Shown here piece by piece: positions 38,017 through 46,305 of a stretch of 64,000 nucleotides of DNA. Each line of letters begins with the position of its first letter. Positions within the stretch are counted from its first letter, which is position 1. The translations under genes and the position numbers were made by a program. Source of the DNA: Halieaceae bacterium MED-G27. Its GTDB lineage: Bacteria; Pseudomonadota; Gammaproteobacteria; Pseudomonadales; Halieaceae. Under the pieces are notes generated by a model. It made no database searches and had not been told where the DNA came from. It saw only the letters and a program-made list of their open reading frames with translations. The stretch covers positions 1 through 64,000 of the forward strand of contig NTKA01000003.1 in NCBI GenBank assembly GCA_002456975.1. Reading direction: 5' to 3'.

Positions 38017-41000
38017 ATGATCGCTACGAAACTATTCGAAAACGGGCGTTATCTGACGCTACTCGTGCTGTCGGTAATCGCTGTCGGCTTGACGTCATTC
38101 AATGGAATGGCGCGGCAGGAAGACCCCTCAATCACACCGTTCGTGGCAGCCGTCACCACCTATTTTCCCGGTGCCAGCCCTGCACGAATGGAAACGCTGA
38201 TCAGCAAACCTCTCGAAGATGCAATCAGGGAGCAAGCCGAGGTCAGCGAGGTTACGTCTACTTCAACCAATGGTGTGTCAAACATCCTCATTGAGGTCGA
38301 CTACACCCTGACACGGCCGCAAATTAAACGGGTATGGTCGGAGCTTCGAAACAAAATTGACAAGATCACTCCGTTTCTTCCTGAGGGCGCTACGCAACCA
38401 GACTTCGATGACGACCTGTTCACCGAATTCGTAAAGATCGTCGCGATATCCGCCTCTGGTGAGAACGACCTCTCCCCATCCGTTTTGCGCAGGGAAGCCG
38501 TCAAATTTGCCGATGCCGCGAAGAAGGTGCCGCAAACGCGCAGGATTAAATTATTCGGGGTTCCCGATGAGGAAATTCGAGTTGAAGCCGACAGCGACAC
38601 GTTGAATGCTCTGGGCCTCAGCGTCACTGACGTCGCAGCCACCATCGCCAGGGCTGACTCGCGCCAACCAGCGGGTCGGCTGAGCGACCCAGAAGCCTCT
38701 CTCACCATCGATATCGAGGGTGAATTCACGTCGCTTCAGGCTGTTCGCGATACCGTGCTTCTCAATCGCCAACGTGAAACATCGAGTTTGACGATTGCCG
38801 ACATAGCGACGGTCAGTCGAGCCGAATCCGACCCACCCGATCGAGTCGCCCTGTCCAATGGCAAACGCTCAGTCTTGCTCGGTGTGGAAATGAAACGTGG
38901 CAATCAGGTCGATCAATACAGCGCCGCTTTCGATGAGTTCCTAGCCGGTTATCGAGACATTGCGCCCCACGGACTGCAGATCGATGTCGCCTACGATCAA
39001 AGTACTTATACCGAGGCCCGCTTACTGGGCGTGGCGACCAATATCTTGGCCGGTATCGCAATCGTTATCAGCGTTTTATTTATCACCCTAGGTTGGCGGG
39101 CGGCCTTGGTTGTCGCGGTCAGCTTACCCATGTGCACGCTATTGTCGATGTTGGTTCTCAACTACCTCGATGTCGCGTTGCACCAGCTGTCACTAACGGG
39201 TCTCGTGGTCGCCATCGGCCTGTTGGTTGACGGCTCGATCGTCATGACCGATGAAATACGAAAACATCTGCTCGAGGGCGATGATGCCATCACGGCGATG
39301 GAAAAAGGGATCGGCCGGATGACTGTGCCACTGGTGAGCGCCACCGCAACCACCGTACTCGCCTTTACGCCCATGGCGATCCTACAAGGCCCTTCGGGTG
39401 ACTTCCTCGGAAGCTTGGCGACGTGCGTCATTGTGATGTTGATATCTTCGCTACTGCTAGCGCTCACCCTGACGCCTGCTCTTGCTGGACGAATCCTCCC
39501 CTCTGCTATCGAGGAAGGTCCGCGTTGGTATCGCACTGGGATTACGATGCCGCGCCTAAGCAATGCCTTCGCGAGGAGCATTGACTGGTCGCTTGCAAAT
39601 CCATTGGCTTCGATCCTGCTTGCGGGCTCTATCCCGCTTCTTGGCTTTATCAGTTCATCAACCCTGACACAGCAATTCTTCCCGGGCACCGATCGCGATC
39701 AGCTCTACCTTCGGGTTGAGATGCCGCAAAGCGTGGGCATCGAATCCACTTTGGCGGTATCGCGTGCAATCGATCAAAAACTCAGAGCAGAATCCTTGAT
39801 CAGACGAGTTGATTGGACCGTTGGTGAGAGCCCACCCGCCTTCTACTACAACCTCCGGTCGAACCGGCAGAACATCCCCGGTTGGGCCGAGGCTATGGTC
39901 CTGACCACCGATGAAAACAAAACCGATGCACTCATTAGGCGCCTACAGCGTGAGCTCGATCGAGACTTCCCACAGGCTCAAATATTGGTACTGGGGATTG
40001 ACCAGGGACCACCTGTCTATGCACCTGTCGAGGTCGTGATTTATGGGCCCGATACCGACACATTAAAGCAATTGGGCGACGCATTTCGTCAGCGACTGCA
40101 GAGCCTGCCCGATATCACGCACACCAAGGTATCAATCAGCCCCGCCGCACCCAAAATAGAATTTATCCCTGATACGGCGAAGCTGAGATTAGTTGGACTC
40201 CAAGAGACTGACATTGCACTCTTCATCAACCAATCGCTCAGAGGCGTCTATGGCGGCGCTGTTCTGGAAGACACTGAGCAGATCCCTGTCAGAACCAAGC
40301 TCGCGAGGAGTGAAACCGAAACAACGACGGATCTGCGGAATCTTCTGATACCCATCAGAGGCGTATCGGGACAAAACACAACAACCATACCGCTGTCAGC
40401 GCTGGGCGAGTTCTCTATCACCCCCGATGATTCCCCCATCGGCCGTAAAAATGGTGAGCGAATCAATCAGGTTCAGGCATTTTTGACGCGCGGTGTACTT
40501 CCTCAGGAGGCACTCGAGCTACTTCAGGCAAGCCTAAAGGAAGACCCAATCGAACTCCCCGAGGGCTATCGATATACATTTGGGGGCGATACCGAGGACA
40601 GAGGCGACGTCATTAACGATCTCATTGGGCCGCTAGGCCTGGTCAACGCCTTACTGCTGGCGACGATCATGCTCACCTTTAACTCTTGGCGTTTGACGGC
40701 CCTATCCTACAGTGTGGTCTTCGGCGCATTCGGTTTGAGCTTTCTGGCATTAGCCATATTCCGATATCCCCTGGGGATTCTGGCGTTGATCGGGGTAATC
40801 GGATCGATCGGGGTATCGATCAATGCCGCCATCATCATTATTACCTCGTTTCAGCAATCAAAAGCCGCATCAGCGGGCGACAAGGTCGCGATGCGAGATC
40901 AGGTTTTGGGCTCGAGTCGGCATATCGTTTCAACCACGCTCACCACCTTTGGAGGGTTCCTGCCGCTTATACTCGAGGGGAGTCAATTTTGGCCACCCTT

Positions 41001-41163
41001 TGCGATGGCGATTGCCGGTGGGGTGCTCTTGTCGACGATCGTTTCGTTTTATTTCGTGCCCGCGGCCTATGTCCTTCTGGGCTCTCCAGCAGACAACCGA
41101 ATCGAGCGAGCAGAGCAAAAGGCGCAACAACGAAAAGCCCGAAAAGAGGCAGCGCTAGCATGA
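38017..41163 (+). CDS. RND-family efflux pump, inner-membrane permease (HAE/AcrB type)
   Basis: A 1048-residue permease with the RND layout: TM1 (ENGRYLTLLVLSVIAVGL), a porter domain, TM2-6, a second periplasmic domain and TM8-12. Family stretches include EVSEVTSTSTNGVSNILIEVDY and the TM4 segment VVAIGLLVDGSIVMTDEI. Compared with AcrB, TM4 has Asp-Gly in place of the Asp-Asp proton pair, and the TM10 stretch GVSINAAIIIITSF has Ile where AcrB has the essential Lys, so its proton relay is non-classical. It exports unknown compounds by proton-motive force. Its stop overlaps the TetR start (ATGA). Confidence 0.92.
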   Translation: MIATKLFENGRYLTLLVLSVIAVGLTSFNGMARQEDPSITPFVAAVTTYFPGASPARMETLISKPLEDAIREQAEVSEVTSTSTNGVSNILIEVDYTLTRPQIKRVWSELRNKIDKITPFLPEGATQPDFDDDLFTEFVKIVAISASGENDLSPSVLRREAVKFADAAKKVPQTRRIKLFGVPDEEIRVEADSDTLNALGLSVTDVAATIARADSRQPAGRLSDPEASLTIDIEGEFTSLQAVRDTVLLNRQRETSSLTIADIATVSRAESDPPDRVALSNGKRSVLLGVEMKRGNQVDQYSAAFDEFLAGYRDIAPHGLQIDVAYDQSTYTEARLLGVATNILAGIAIVISVLFITLGWRAALVVAVSLPMCTLLSMLVLNYLDVALHQLSLTGLVVAIGLLVDGSIVMTDEIRKHLLEGDDAITAMEKGIGRMTVPLVSATATTVLAFTPMAILQGPSGDFLGSLATCVIVMLISSLLLALTLTPALAGRILPSAIEEGPRWYRTGITMPRLSNAFARSIDWSLANPLASILLAGSIPLLGFISSSTLTQQFFPGTDRDQLYLRVEMPQSVGIESTLAVSRAIDQKLRAESLIRRVDWTVGESPPAFYYNLRSNRQNIPGWAEAMVLTTDENKTDALIRRLQRELDRDFPQAQILVLGIDQGPPVYAPVEVVIYGPDTDTLKQLGDAFRQRLQSLPDITHTKVSISPAAPKIEFIPDTAKLRLVGLQETDIALFINQSLRGVYGGAVLEDTEQIPVRTKLARSETETTTDLRNLLIPIRGVSGQNTTTIPLSALGEFSITPDDSPIGRKNGERINQVQAFLTRGVLPQEALELLQASLKEDPIELPEGYRYTFGGDTEDRGDVINDLIGPLGLVNALLLATIMLTFNSWRLTALSYSVVFGAFGLSFLALAIFRYPLGILALIGVIGSIGVSINAAIIIITSFQQSKAASAGDKVAMRDQVLGSSRHIVSTTLTTFGGFLPLILEGSQFWPPFAMAIAGGVLLSTIVSFYFVPAAYVLLGSPADNRIERAEQKAQQRKARKEAALA

Positions 41164-41780
41164 ATGAGATCACCACGCCCTACCACCATGGTGATCTGCG
41201 CAATACCGCAATCATTGCTGCTGCAGAGCTAATCGATCAATCGGGCAACTATGAGATTTCGATTGCTAATGTTGCCAAGCGTGCTGGTGTGAGTAGCGCC
41301 GCGCTCTACCGACACTTCGAAGACAAAGAGGCGTTGCTGACAGCGGTAAGAGAACTCGCACTTATCGGGCTTATGCAGCGACTTGAGGCAATCGCTGCAC
41401 AGCATGAGCAAGGAACTCAGCTATTAATAGAAGAGCTTGGCATCTGCTATTTGCAGTTCGCCGAAGACAAGCGCTCGTTCTTTGGTCTCCTCTGGGAAGA
41501 CCGAGGCAATATGGAGCAACGCCGCCTAGAGGCCCAAGCTAAGCGCACGGGCTTTGAGGTGCTAATCAAAGCGGCTGAGAGCTATCTCTGTGCGCACAAG
41601 CCTGACAACGATGTTTCCCCGGTGCGGCTTGCCACCCAGCTGTGGTCTATCGCACATGGCATCGCGACGCTCGAGCACAATCGAATGCTCGATATCTTCG
41701 ATGAAACGATCAACGCCGAGCAGCTATTGCGCGATGGGACACAAGCATTTCTCAGGAACACCCTCGACTCATCGTCATAA
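41160..41780 (+). CDS. TetR-family transcriptional regulator of the RND operon
   Basis: About 206 residues. I place the start at the ATG overlapping the pump stop (ATGA), giving MNEITTPYHHGDLRNTAII; the track ORF to 40686 runs through the pump gene in another frame. The N-terminal HTH is ISIANVAKRAGVSSAALYRHFEDKEALLTAV. The C-terminal ligand-binding domain is of the WHG type (LATQLWSIAHGIATLEHNRML). Its position as last gene, with tandem inverted repeats before the first gene, argues for autorepression of the operon, relieved by a pump substrate. Confidence 0.9.
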   Translation: MNEITTPYHHGDLRNTAIIAAAELIDQSGNYEISIANVAKRAGVSSAALYRHFEDKEALLTAVRELALIGLMQRLEAIAAQHEQGTQLLIEELGICYLQFAEDKRSFFGLLWEDRGNMEQRRLEAQAKRTGFEVLIKAAESYLCAHKPDNDVSPVRLATQLWSIAHGIATLEHNRMLDIFDETINAEQLLRDGTQAFLRNTLDSSS

Positions 41781-41831
41781 TTTTTATACAGTTTTCGGCG
41801 TTTATTTGTGAATTCTGTTACCAATCAATCT

Positions 41832-42167
41832 ATGAATGAAGTATCGATATTATCGTTGTCAACACCTCTTTGGTTCATCGGTTTGATCATTGCTTTGTGG
41901 TTAGGCTTTAGGCTCAGCCACTCGATGCACGAGGGTGCCGCGGATGCCAGAGCCCCCAATGTAGCTCGCTCCCTCGTCACGATTTACTGCCTATCAGTGG
42001 CTGGACTCTTGATAACAGAGGTCGCGTTATACACATCGATGCCCTCGACTACCGGCCTATTTGTGGGAGCGATTGTTACCGTTACCACCGTTATGCAGTT
42101 GCTACAGATTTGGACCGAAAAACCGATGCCGGGAAAGGACTGCCAAGGTCGAGATACCGTAGATTAG
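41832..42167 (+). CDS. Small membrane protein of unknown function
   Basis: About 111 residues from ATG 41832 (MNEVSILSLSTPLWFIGLII); the track starts eight codons earlier at a GTG. Three hydrophobic helices (about 8-28, 50-70, 78-95 in this numbering) and a polar tail. I do not recognise a family. It lies between the TetR gene and tRNA-Arg on the same strand, with no visible ribosome binding site at either start. Confidence 0.5.
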   Translation: MNEVSILSLSTPLWFIGLIIALWLGFRLSHSMHEGAADARAPNVARSLVTIYCLSVAGLLITEVALYTSMPSTTGLFVGAIVTVTTVMQLLQIWTEKPMPGKDCQGRDTVD

Positions 42168-42198
42168 CGACCAAGCTCTGTGCGACAATCGCGCGTCC

Positions 42199-42275
42199 GC
42201 GCCCATAGCACAACTGGATAGTGCACGTGCCTTCTAAGCATGAGGTTCCAGGTTCGAGTCCTGGTGGGCGCGCCA
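42199..42275 (+). tRNA. tRNA-Arg (anticodon TCT)
   Basis: A full cloverleaf: acceptor GCGCCCA/TGGGCGC, D arm GCAC/GTGC, anticodon arm CGTGC-CTTCTAA-GCATG with TCT, T arm CCAGG-TTCGAGT-CCTGG, and an encoded CCA. It reads AGA codons. It borders the accessory block on its 3' side. Confidence 0.95.
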
Positions 42276-43134
42276 CCCAACAACTTACGCCCTTTATCGT
42301 TCATTGACGCTTGAGTTGCGTATTAGATGAACGGATGCGTTACTAGTAGACAGTAGCCAGTCTATTGTGACCTCTTGGGTGCTACCTCACTTGTATCGTC
42401 CAAGGCCACAAACCAACGAATTCGTCGGTCGAATATCCAGAATCTACTGCTTCTAGGAAGTTAAAATTCCCCATCGAAGTAGAGTCACATTGGGTGGTTC
42501 CGTTTGGATATCGCGTAAATTTATCTGCGTTACCTCCGTTTTTGTACTCAGTAACATCGACAGTCGTGCTTCCAGCAAAATACACGCGACTATCAGAGCC
42601 AAAGCGCGGCATTGAAAAATAGGTATACCCATTGCCCGCATTAGTACCCACTCCCATGTTGCTAACGGGCTCCCGAATGACTTGCGTACCGGAGCACAAG
42701 CTACCGAAGGGATACCAAATCTCAGTCGTTCCTCCCGGGGCTATCTCCCACCAATTGGGGAGCGAGATCGGAGCCGTTATACCAACTGAGACACCAGAAA
42801 AAAGACAAAGACCAGTCCCTTCAGTATATTGCGGGTAACCCGCACGAAAGTTTGGCAAATGAGCCGCCAGAGTTGCCTCGTCGTCCGCAACACAAGCTAA
42901 TGTCATACGGGATTGAATACCGGGATCGCCTTTTGGGCCCTGTGGCGCATCACTCCAACTCACTTCTCCGAACCCATCGGTGACCAGAATTTGGCCAGCT
43001 GAACCGTCAACATTTGGAAGCGTTATATCCCCACTAGTAAGCCGGCCTGCAGTAACAACCGATGTCACATTCACATCACCCAACTGAATCGTATTACTCG
43101 TAGATACGAGGGCATTTGCGCCAATCGCGGTGGC

Positions 43135-43593
43135 GTTACTGAGGTCCGGCTCTGAAACATCGGTGTTATGACCCAAGCCGGTGTTAAAACTGCCACTACT
43201 GTTAGTATCCATAGACTTGTTGCCGATGCCGGTATTCCCCTCGCCTGAGCGGGTTGAAAAAAGCGCATCAGCACCAACAGCCGTATGGTTAAGTCCCGAG
43301 CGATTCTCGGCCAAACTTTGGTAGCCAGCTGCCGTATTTCTGTTCCCTGTGTCTGCCGACTGCAATGCCTTAGCCCCTATAACAACATTCCCTGACCCAT
43401 CGATATTCTCTTGAAGCGAGAGATAACCCACACTGGTATTTGATCCACCGCCTATCGTACTCTCTAACGATCGATACCCCACGCCGACATTACCTACCCC
43501 TTCAGTATTCGCTGACAGCGAATTTTTGCCCACAGCAGTATTAGCCCTACCTGACGCATTCGACGAGAGGGCTTCATAACCGAATACCGTATT
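43135..43593 (-). repeat. Nine tandem 51-bp/17-residue repeats
   Basis: Each unit starts with N(T/V)xxG, has an aliphatic or aromatic at +4/+6 and a (S/A)L pair, and ends near SG-x2, for example NTAVGKNSLSANTEGVG. Nine in-phase units fill residues 21-173 of the downstream ORF. The protein-level repeat is strict in length (17) but the DNA copies have diverged. Confidence 0.85.
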
Positions 43594-43665
43594 AGCAAGA
43601 CCTGACTGGTTGGGATCCGCACCCTCACCCGCCACAGTATTATCATCAAACAAATTAATGCCGAC

Positions 43666-43893
43666 ACCTGGAGCACCCGCAGGCCCGGTCTCCCCCTAAG
43701 GACCCTGAGGCCCAGTTAAGCCTGTTGGTCCTACTTCCCCTTGAGGTCCTACTTCACCCTGGGGACCTTGCGGTCCAGTTGAGCCTCTAGGTCCCACTTC
43801 TCCTTGAGGGCCTTGCGGTCCAGTTAATCCGGTGGGGCCTATTTCACCTCGAGGTCCTACTTCACCCTGTTCACCCGAAGTACCGGCGGGTCC
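43666..43893 (-). repeat. Collagen-like Gly-X-Y repeat tract
   Basis: About 25 triplets such as [13 protein letters not shown], encoded by 9-bp and 36-bp related units, continuing through the amber codon with GETGPAGAPG. Such tracts form triple helices and vary in copy number by slippage. Confidence 0.85.
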
Positions 43894-44183
43894 AACAAGC
43901 GAAGTTCCAATCCCCCAACCTTCATCAGTTTTTGGACCGTATAACGCATACAGAGAGGAGTCGATAAAGAAGTCGCCGATAGCCCCAAGGGAATCTTCGG
44001 GAGCACCTTCACCAGACAGAAGGGCAGCTCCAACATCAATCCCTTGCACCGCGTTTTTTAAGGCTTGGAAATTGGCGTTGATGTCATCTGCGTTGGCAAC
44101 CTGCCCATTTTCAAAGTCAACGAGTTCTTGAGCAGATGCACTGAAAACCCAAAACGACAGCGCCACGGCAATTAACTTTTTCA

Positions 44184-44627
44184 TTAGCTTCTTACTCCAC
44201 AGTCAGTTACCGAACAAATCAGCATGATGTTTAAACCTTTTAATAGAGGGTCGGTTGTTACCACCTGCACTAACGCCGGACTGTCTCCTTGTGCGTTGCT
44301 TGCCGTTACGGAGCATGAGTAATCAGTATCACCTTCCAGTCCAGTGATCGTTACCGCCTGTTCGGAAGTTTCGACGGTAGTCGCACCACAGGTAACGATG
44401 AAAGACGTAACAGCAGACCACCCATCAGCGCCTGTGCCGACAGGAAAGTCATCTAACGTAATAGTGATTTGATCTTCTGTAGCCACCGCAGAGGTGATCG
44501 TTGGAGCTTGAGTAGGCGCTGTTGCAGGGTTGTCCCCCCAATACATTTCACCCCAATTTTCAGATCCATAAACACCAGCCACTGCATGACCGGAAAACAT
44601 CAGAATAAGGAGTAGTCGATAACGCAT
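44184..44627 (-). CDS. Secreted fibronectin type III domain protein
   Basis: About 147 residues from ATG 44627 ([21 protein letters not shown]), which has GAGGTG seven nt upstream. A signal peptide ends near AVA. A short aromatic stretch [12 protein letters not shown] precedes a Thr/Pro linker and one FN3-like domain ([39 protein letters not shown]). Three or four Cys residues may form disulphides; the C-terminus [10 protein letters not shown] is unusual. Its TAA overlaps the ATG of the collagen-like gene, so both are one unit, presumably for cell-surface display or secretion. Confidence 0.75.
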   Translation of the reverse strand: MRYRLLLILMFSGHAVAGVYGSENWGEMYWGDNPATAPTQAPTITSAVATEDQITITLDDFPVGTGADGWSAVTSFIVTCGATTVETSEQAVTITGLEGDTDYSCSVTASNAQGDSPALVQVVTTDPLLKGLNIMLICSVTDCGVRS

Positions 44628-44654
44628 GGCAATCACCTCTGACAGTGAACACAA

Positions 44655-44942
44655 ACGTTGACAACAATTAACAGAGCTTCAACTTTTCGTCACTGCTTCG
44701 TGACAATTCAGACAACTTTTTTCAAATTGGCTTCTGATGTGTCTGGCGGGTAACTACCGCAACTTGAGTACATGAAGGCACATCGCAACGCCTATGGTGA
44801 TCGCATGACGGAAGCTCATTAGTAACAGCTTGAGAGGAGGCTTACTAAGTCATGTCAGGAGAATTGATAAATTTGATTTGTAACTACCAAACTGACGACG
44901 ATAGCAGTGCAATGCCAGTTTACTAACTATGCATTAAGTTGA
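44655..44942. other. Intergenic stretch between the FN3 gene and the metallopeptidase remnant
   Basis: No ORF of note. It must hold the promoter of the leftward FN3/collagen unit. A small palindrome GTCAC-tgcttc-GTGAC lies at about 44690, and two copies of GTAACTAC occur about 130 bp apart. It looks more A+T-rich than the surrounding core genes. Confidence 0.4.
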
Positions 44943-45999
44943 TCATAACGGCCCTGCGTTGCTGCGTTTGGCCGCTTGTTGTGCGACGCTAACGATCTCG
45001 TCAATTGTTTGCAATTTTTCTGTCCGGGACGTTTGGAGAAACCAGTTGCGAAAATTCTCATCAAATTCGTCATTAGTGACGCCGAAATTTTTCAGCCAGC
45101 CGTCTAAAAAACCGTAGGCGTTTAGGTCGTCGTAAAAAAGTAGGTAGGTCTCGATGGAATGCTGTTATACCAAATACGCGATTGACCACGCCCCCAGATT
45201 ATAGCCGCACCCGCCGTCGGCATCATATGTCAGATCCCACAGACTAAAGTCGCCATCAATCCGGGCCCAGCAATCCTCACCACTTTCAAAGTAACCCCTT
45301 AGTTGTCCGGGACGCCCCGATAACTCTGTTAGCAAATGACCAAAAAAATCTGCACTGCCCTCAGAGTGCCAGGGCCTTGATCCGTCACCTGTGCGACCGG
45401 ATTGAATATCAAGATCTTCAGGCGTGTTGTGGATAGCCTCATCTAAATGATCCATTTGATAGGCGTGAAAAAATTCGTGGATAGTCACGTATTCAGCGAA
45501 TAGACCGTCGGAATCTGAGGAACGTTCATGCAAGTTATTTTGATGGTGGGCATCGACTAAGCCGTTGTAATAGACGCTTGACCAGCGCACATAATTGGCG
45601 AGATCTACACCGATCTGCGACCTTTCACACCATTGCTCGAGAAACGAGGAGTCTTGCGACAGCCGGTACTGACACCAGGCATCACGAAGACTTTCTGCCG
45701 CTGACGCGTTGTTGGCAGTCAGCCAAAGCTCAAGGCACATCGCCAAGATATCCGCAGGCAAATGTGTAGGCATCCATAACCCGGTCTAGGTAATCGTCGC
45801 CAATAGTTGGCGAGTGAAAAAGCGTTGCTTGGCAACCCTCATCGCTACTGCTGCGCGACGGCGGCTCAGCAGAACCGCCATCAGCGGCAACACTTACCTA
45901 AAGGGCGTCTGGAGTTGCAGTGCCGCCACCTCCGCCGCAGGCGGCCAGTGCTAAGCATAGAATCAGAGGGTATTTTGAAACCACTGAATCGAAATACAT
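44943..45999 (-). pseudogene. Zinc metallopeptidase lipoprotein remnant (two nonsense codons and a frameshift)
   Basis: The gene begins at ATG 45999 after an AGGGAAAC-type site, with a lipoprotein signal ending LALAACGGGGG. Lesions: TAG at 45900-45898 (codon 34), a probable one-T insertion near 45732 (CCTTGAG for CCTGAG; without it YLGDVP joins ELWLTANNASAA), and TAA at 45167-45165, after which the frame continues QHSIETYLLFYDDL to a TGA at 44943. Total length 1057 = 352x3+1, as expected for one inserted base. The middle keeps an intact HEFFHAYQMDH (HExxH) and a downstream HSEGSADFF Glu, typical of gluzincins. The 202-aa track ORF (45165-45773) is only the middle piece. Substrate unknown. Confidence 0.8.
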
Positions 46000-46305
46000 G
46001 CGTTTCCCTACTCCTGCATTTTGATGGAAATAGTAAGAGGAGCGTATTACTGCGACATTCGTATTACTGCGACATTAAGGTGGAATTACAAGATAGAGAA
46101 ATGCTGCAGCGCGCGCAGGCTTAGATCCGAGCACCAAACAAAATTGCTCCAAATTCAAGCGAACCCCTCAGATATTCCTTGCCCTGAGGGTGGCCTTTTG
46201 CTGTCCAGCTTTAAGTTCGGTATCGGGCCGACGCGTGTTGACTCACTTGTTCGATAGATGGACATTACCCCTCTAAGGCCGCACCAGAGATATCGAGATT
46301 TACAC
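46000..46305. other. Divergent spacer between the metallopeptidase remnant and the P450 gene
   Basis: Contains a 17-bp tandem duplication (46043-46076) and a weak inverted repeat CCCTCAG/CTGAGGG at 46165-46190. The P450 promoter should lie here; I cannot pick -35/-10 boxes with confidence. Short track ORFs in this spacer show no protein-like features. Confidence 0.4.
46043..46076. repeat. 17-bp perfect tandem duplication
   Basis: CGTATTACTGCGACATT occurs twice in direct succession, with no spacer or mismatch. It lies about 45 bp upstream of the metallopeptidase remnant start, in its promoter area. Confidence 0.95.

Larger units (their letters stand above)
42382..44184 (-). pseudogene. Collagen-like, 17-residue-repeat surface protein split by an in-frame amber codon
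   Basis: One 601-codon frame interrupted by a single TAG at 43696-43698. Upstream part (162 aa): signal peptide [19 protein letters not shown], a linker [21 protein letters not shown], then Gly-X-Y collagen-like repeats. After the TAG the same frame resumes at once with GETGPAGAPG, then nine 17-residue units of the form NTAVGxxSL... resembling YadA-head/tail-fibre repeats, a QGPKGDPG remnant, and a 180-residue C-terminal domain I do not recognise. The track's second ORF starts only at a TTG inside this frame. CAG (Gln) to TAG would restore [11 protein letters not shown]. It is translationally coupled (TAATG) to the fibronectin-III gene before it. A pseudogene, a readthrough product or a sequencing error are the alternatives. 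Confidence 0.8.

Noticed and set aside
40686-41159. Upstream extension of the TetR ORF in the track
   Set aside because: It is the +1 frame of the RND pump gene; the ATG overlapping the pump stop fits the TetR family N-terminus.
42382-46000. Alternative genetic code (TAG/TAA read as Gln) to explain the interrupted genes
   Set aside because: Core genes in the window end normally at TAA, TAG and TGA, and the metallopeptidase also has a frameshift, so ordinary gene decay explains it better.
46165-46190. CCCTCAG/CTGAGGG hairpin before the P450 gene as a terminator or riboswitch
   Set aside because: Single short stem with a 12-nt loop; no gene ends there and no known aptamer pattern is visible.
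42276-46300. Integrated element with att repeats at tRNA-Arg
   Set aside because: I found no second copy of the tRNA 3' end, no integrase and no transposase in the block.
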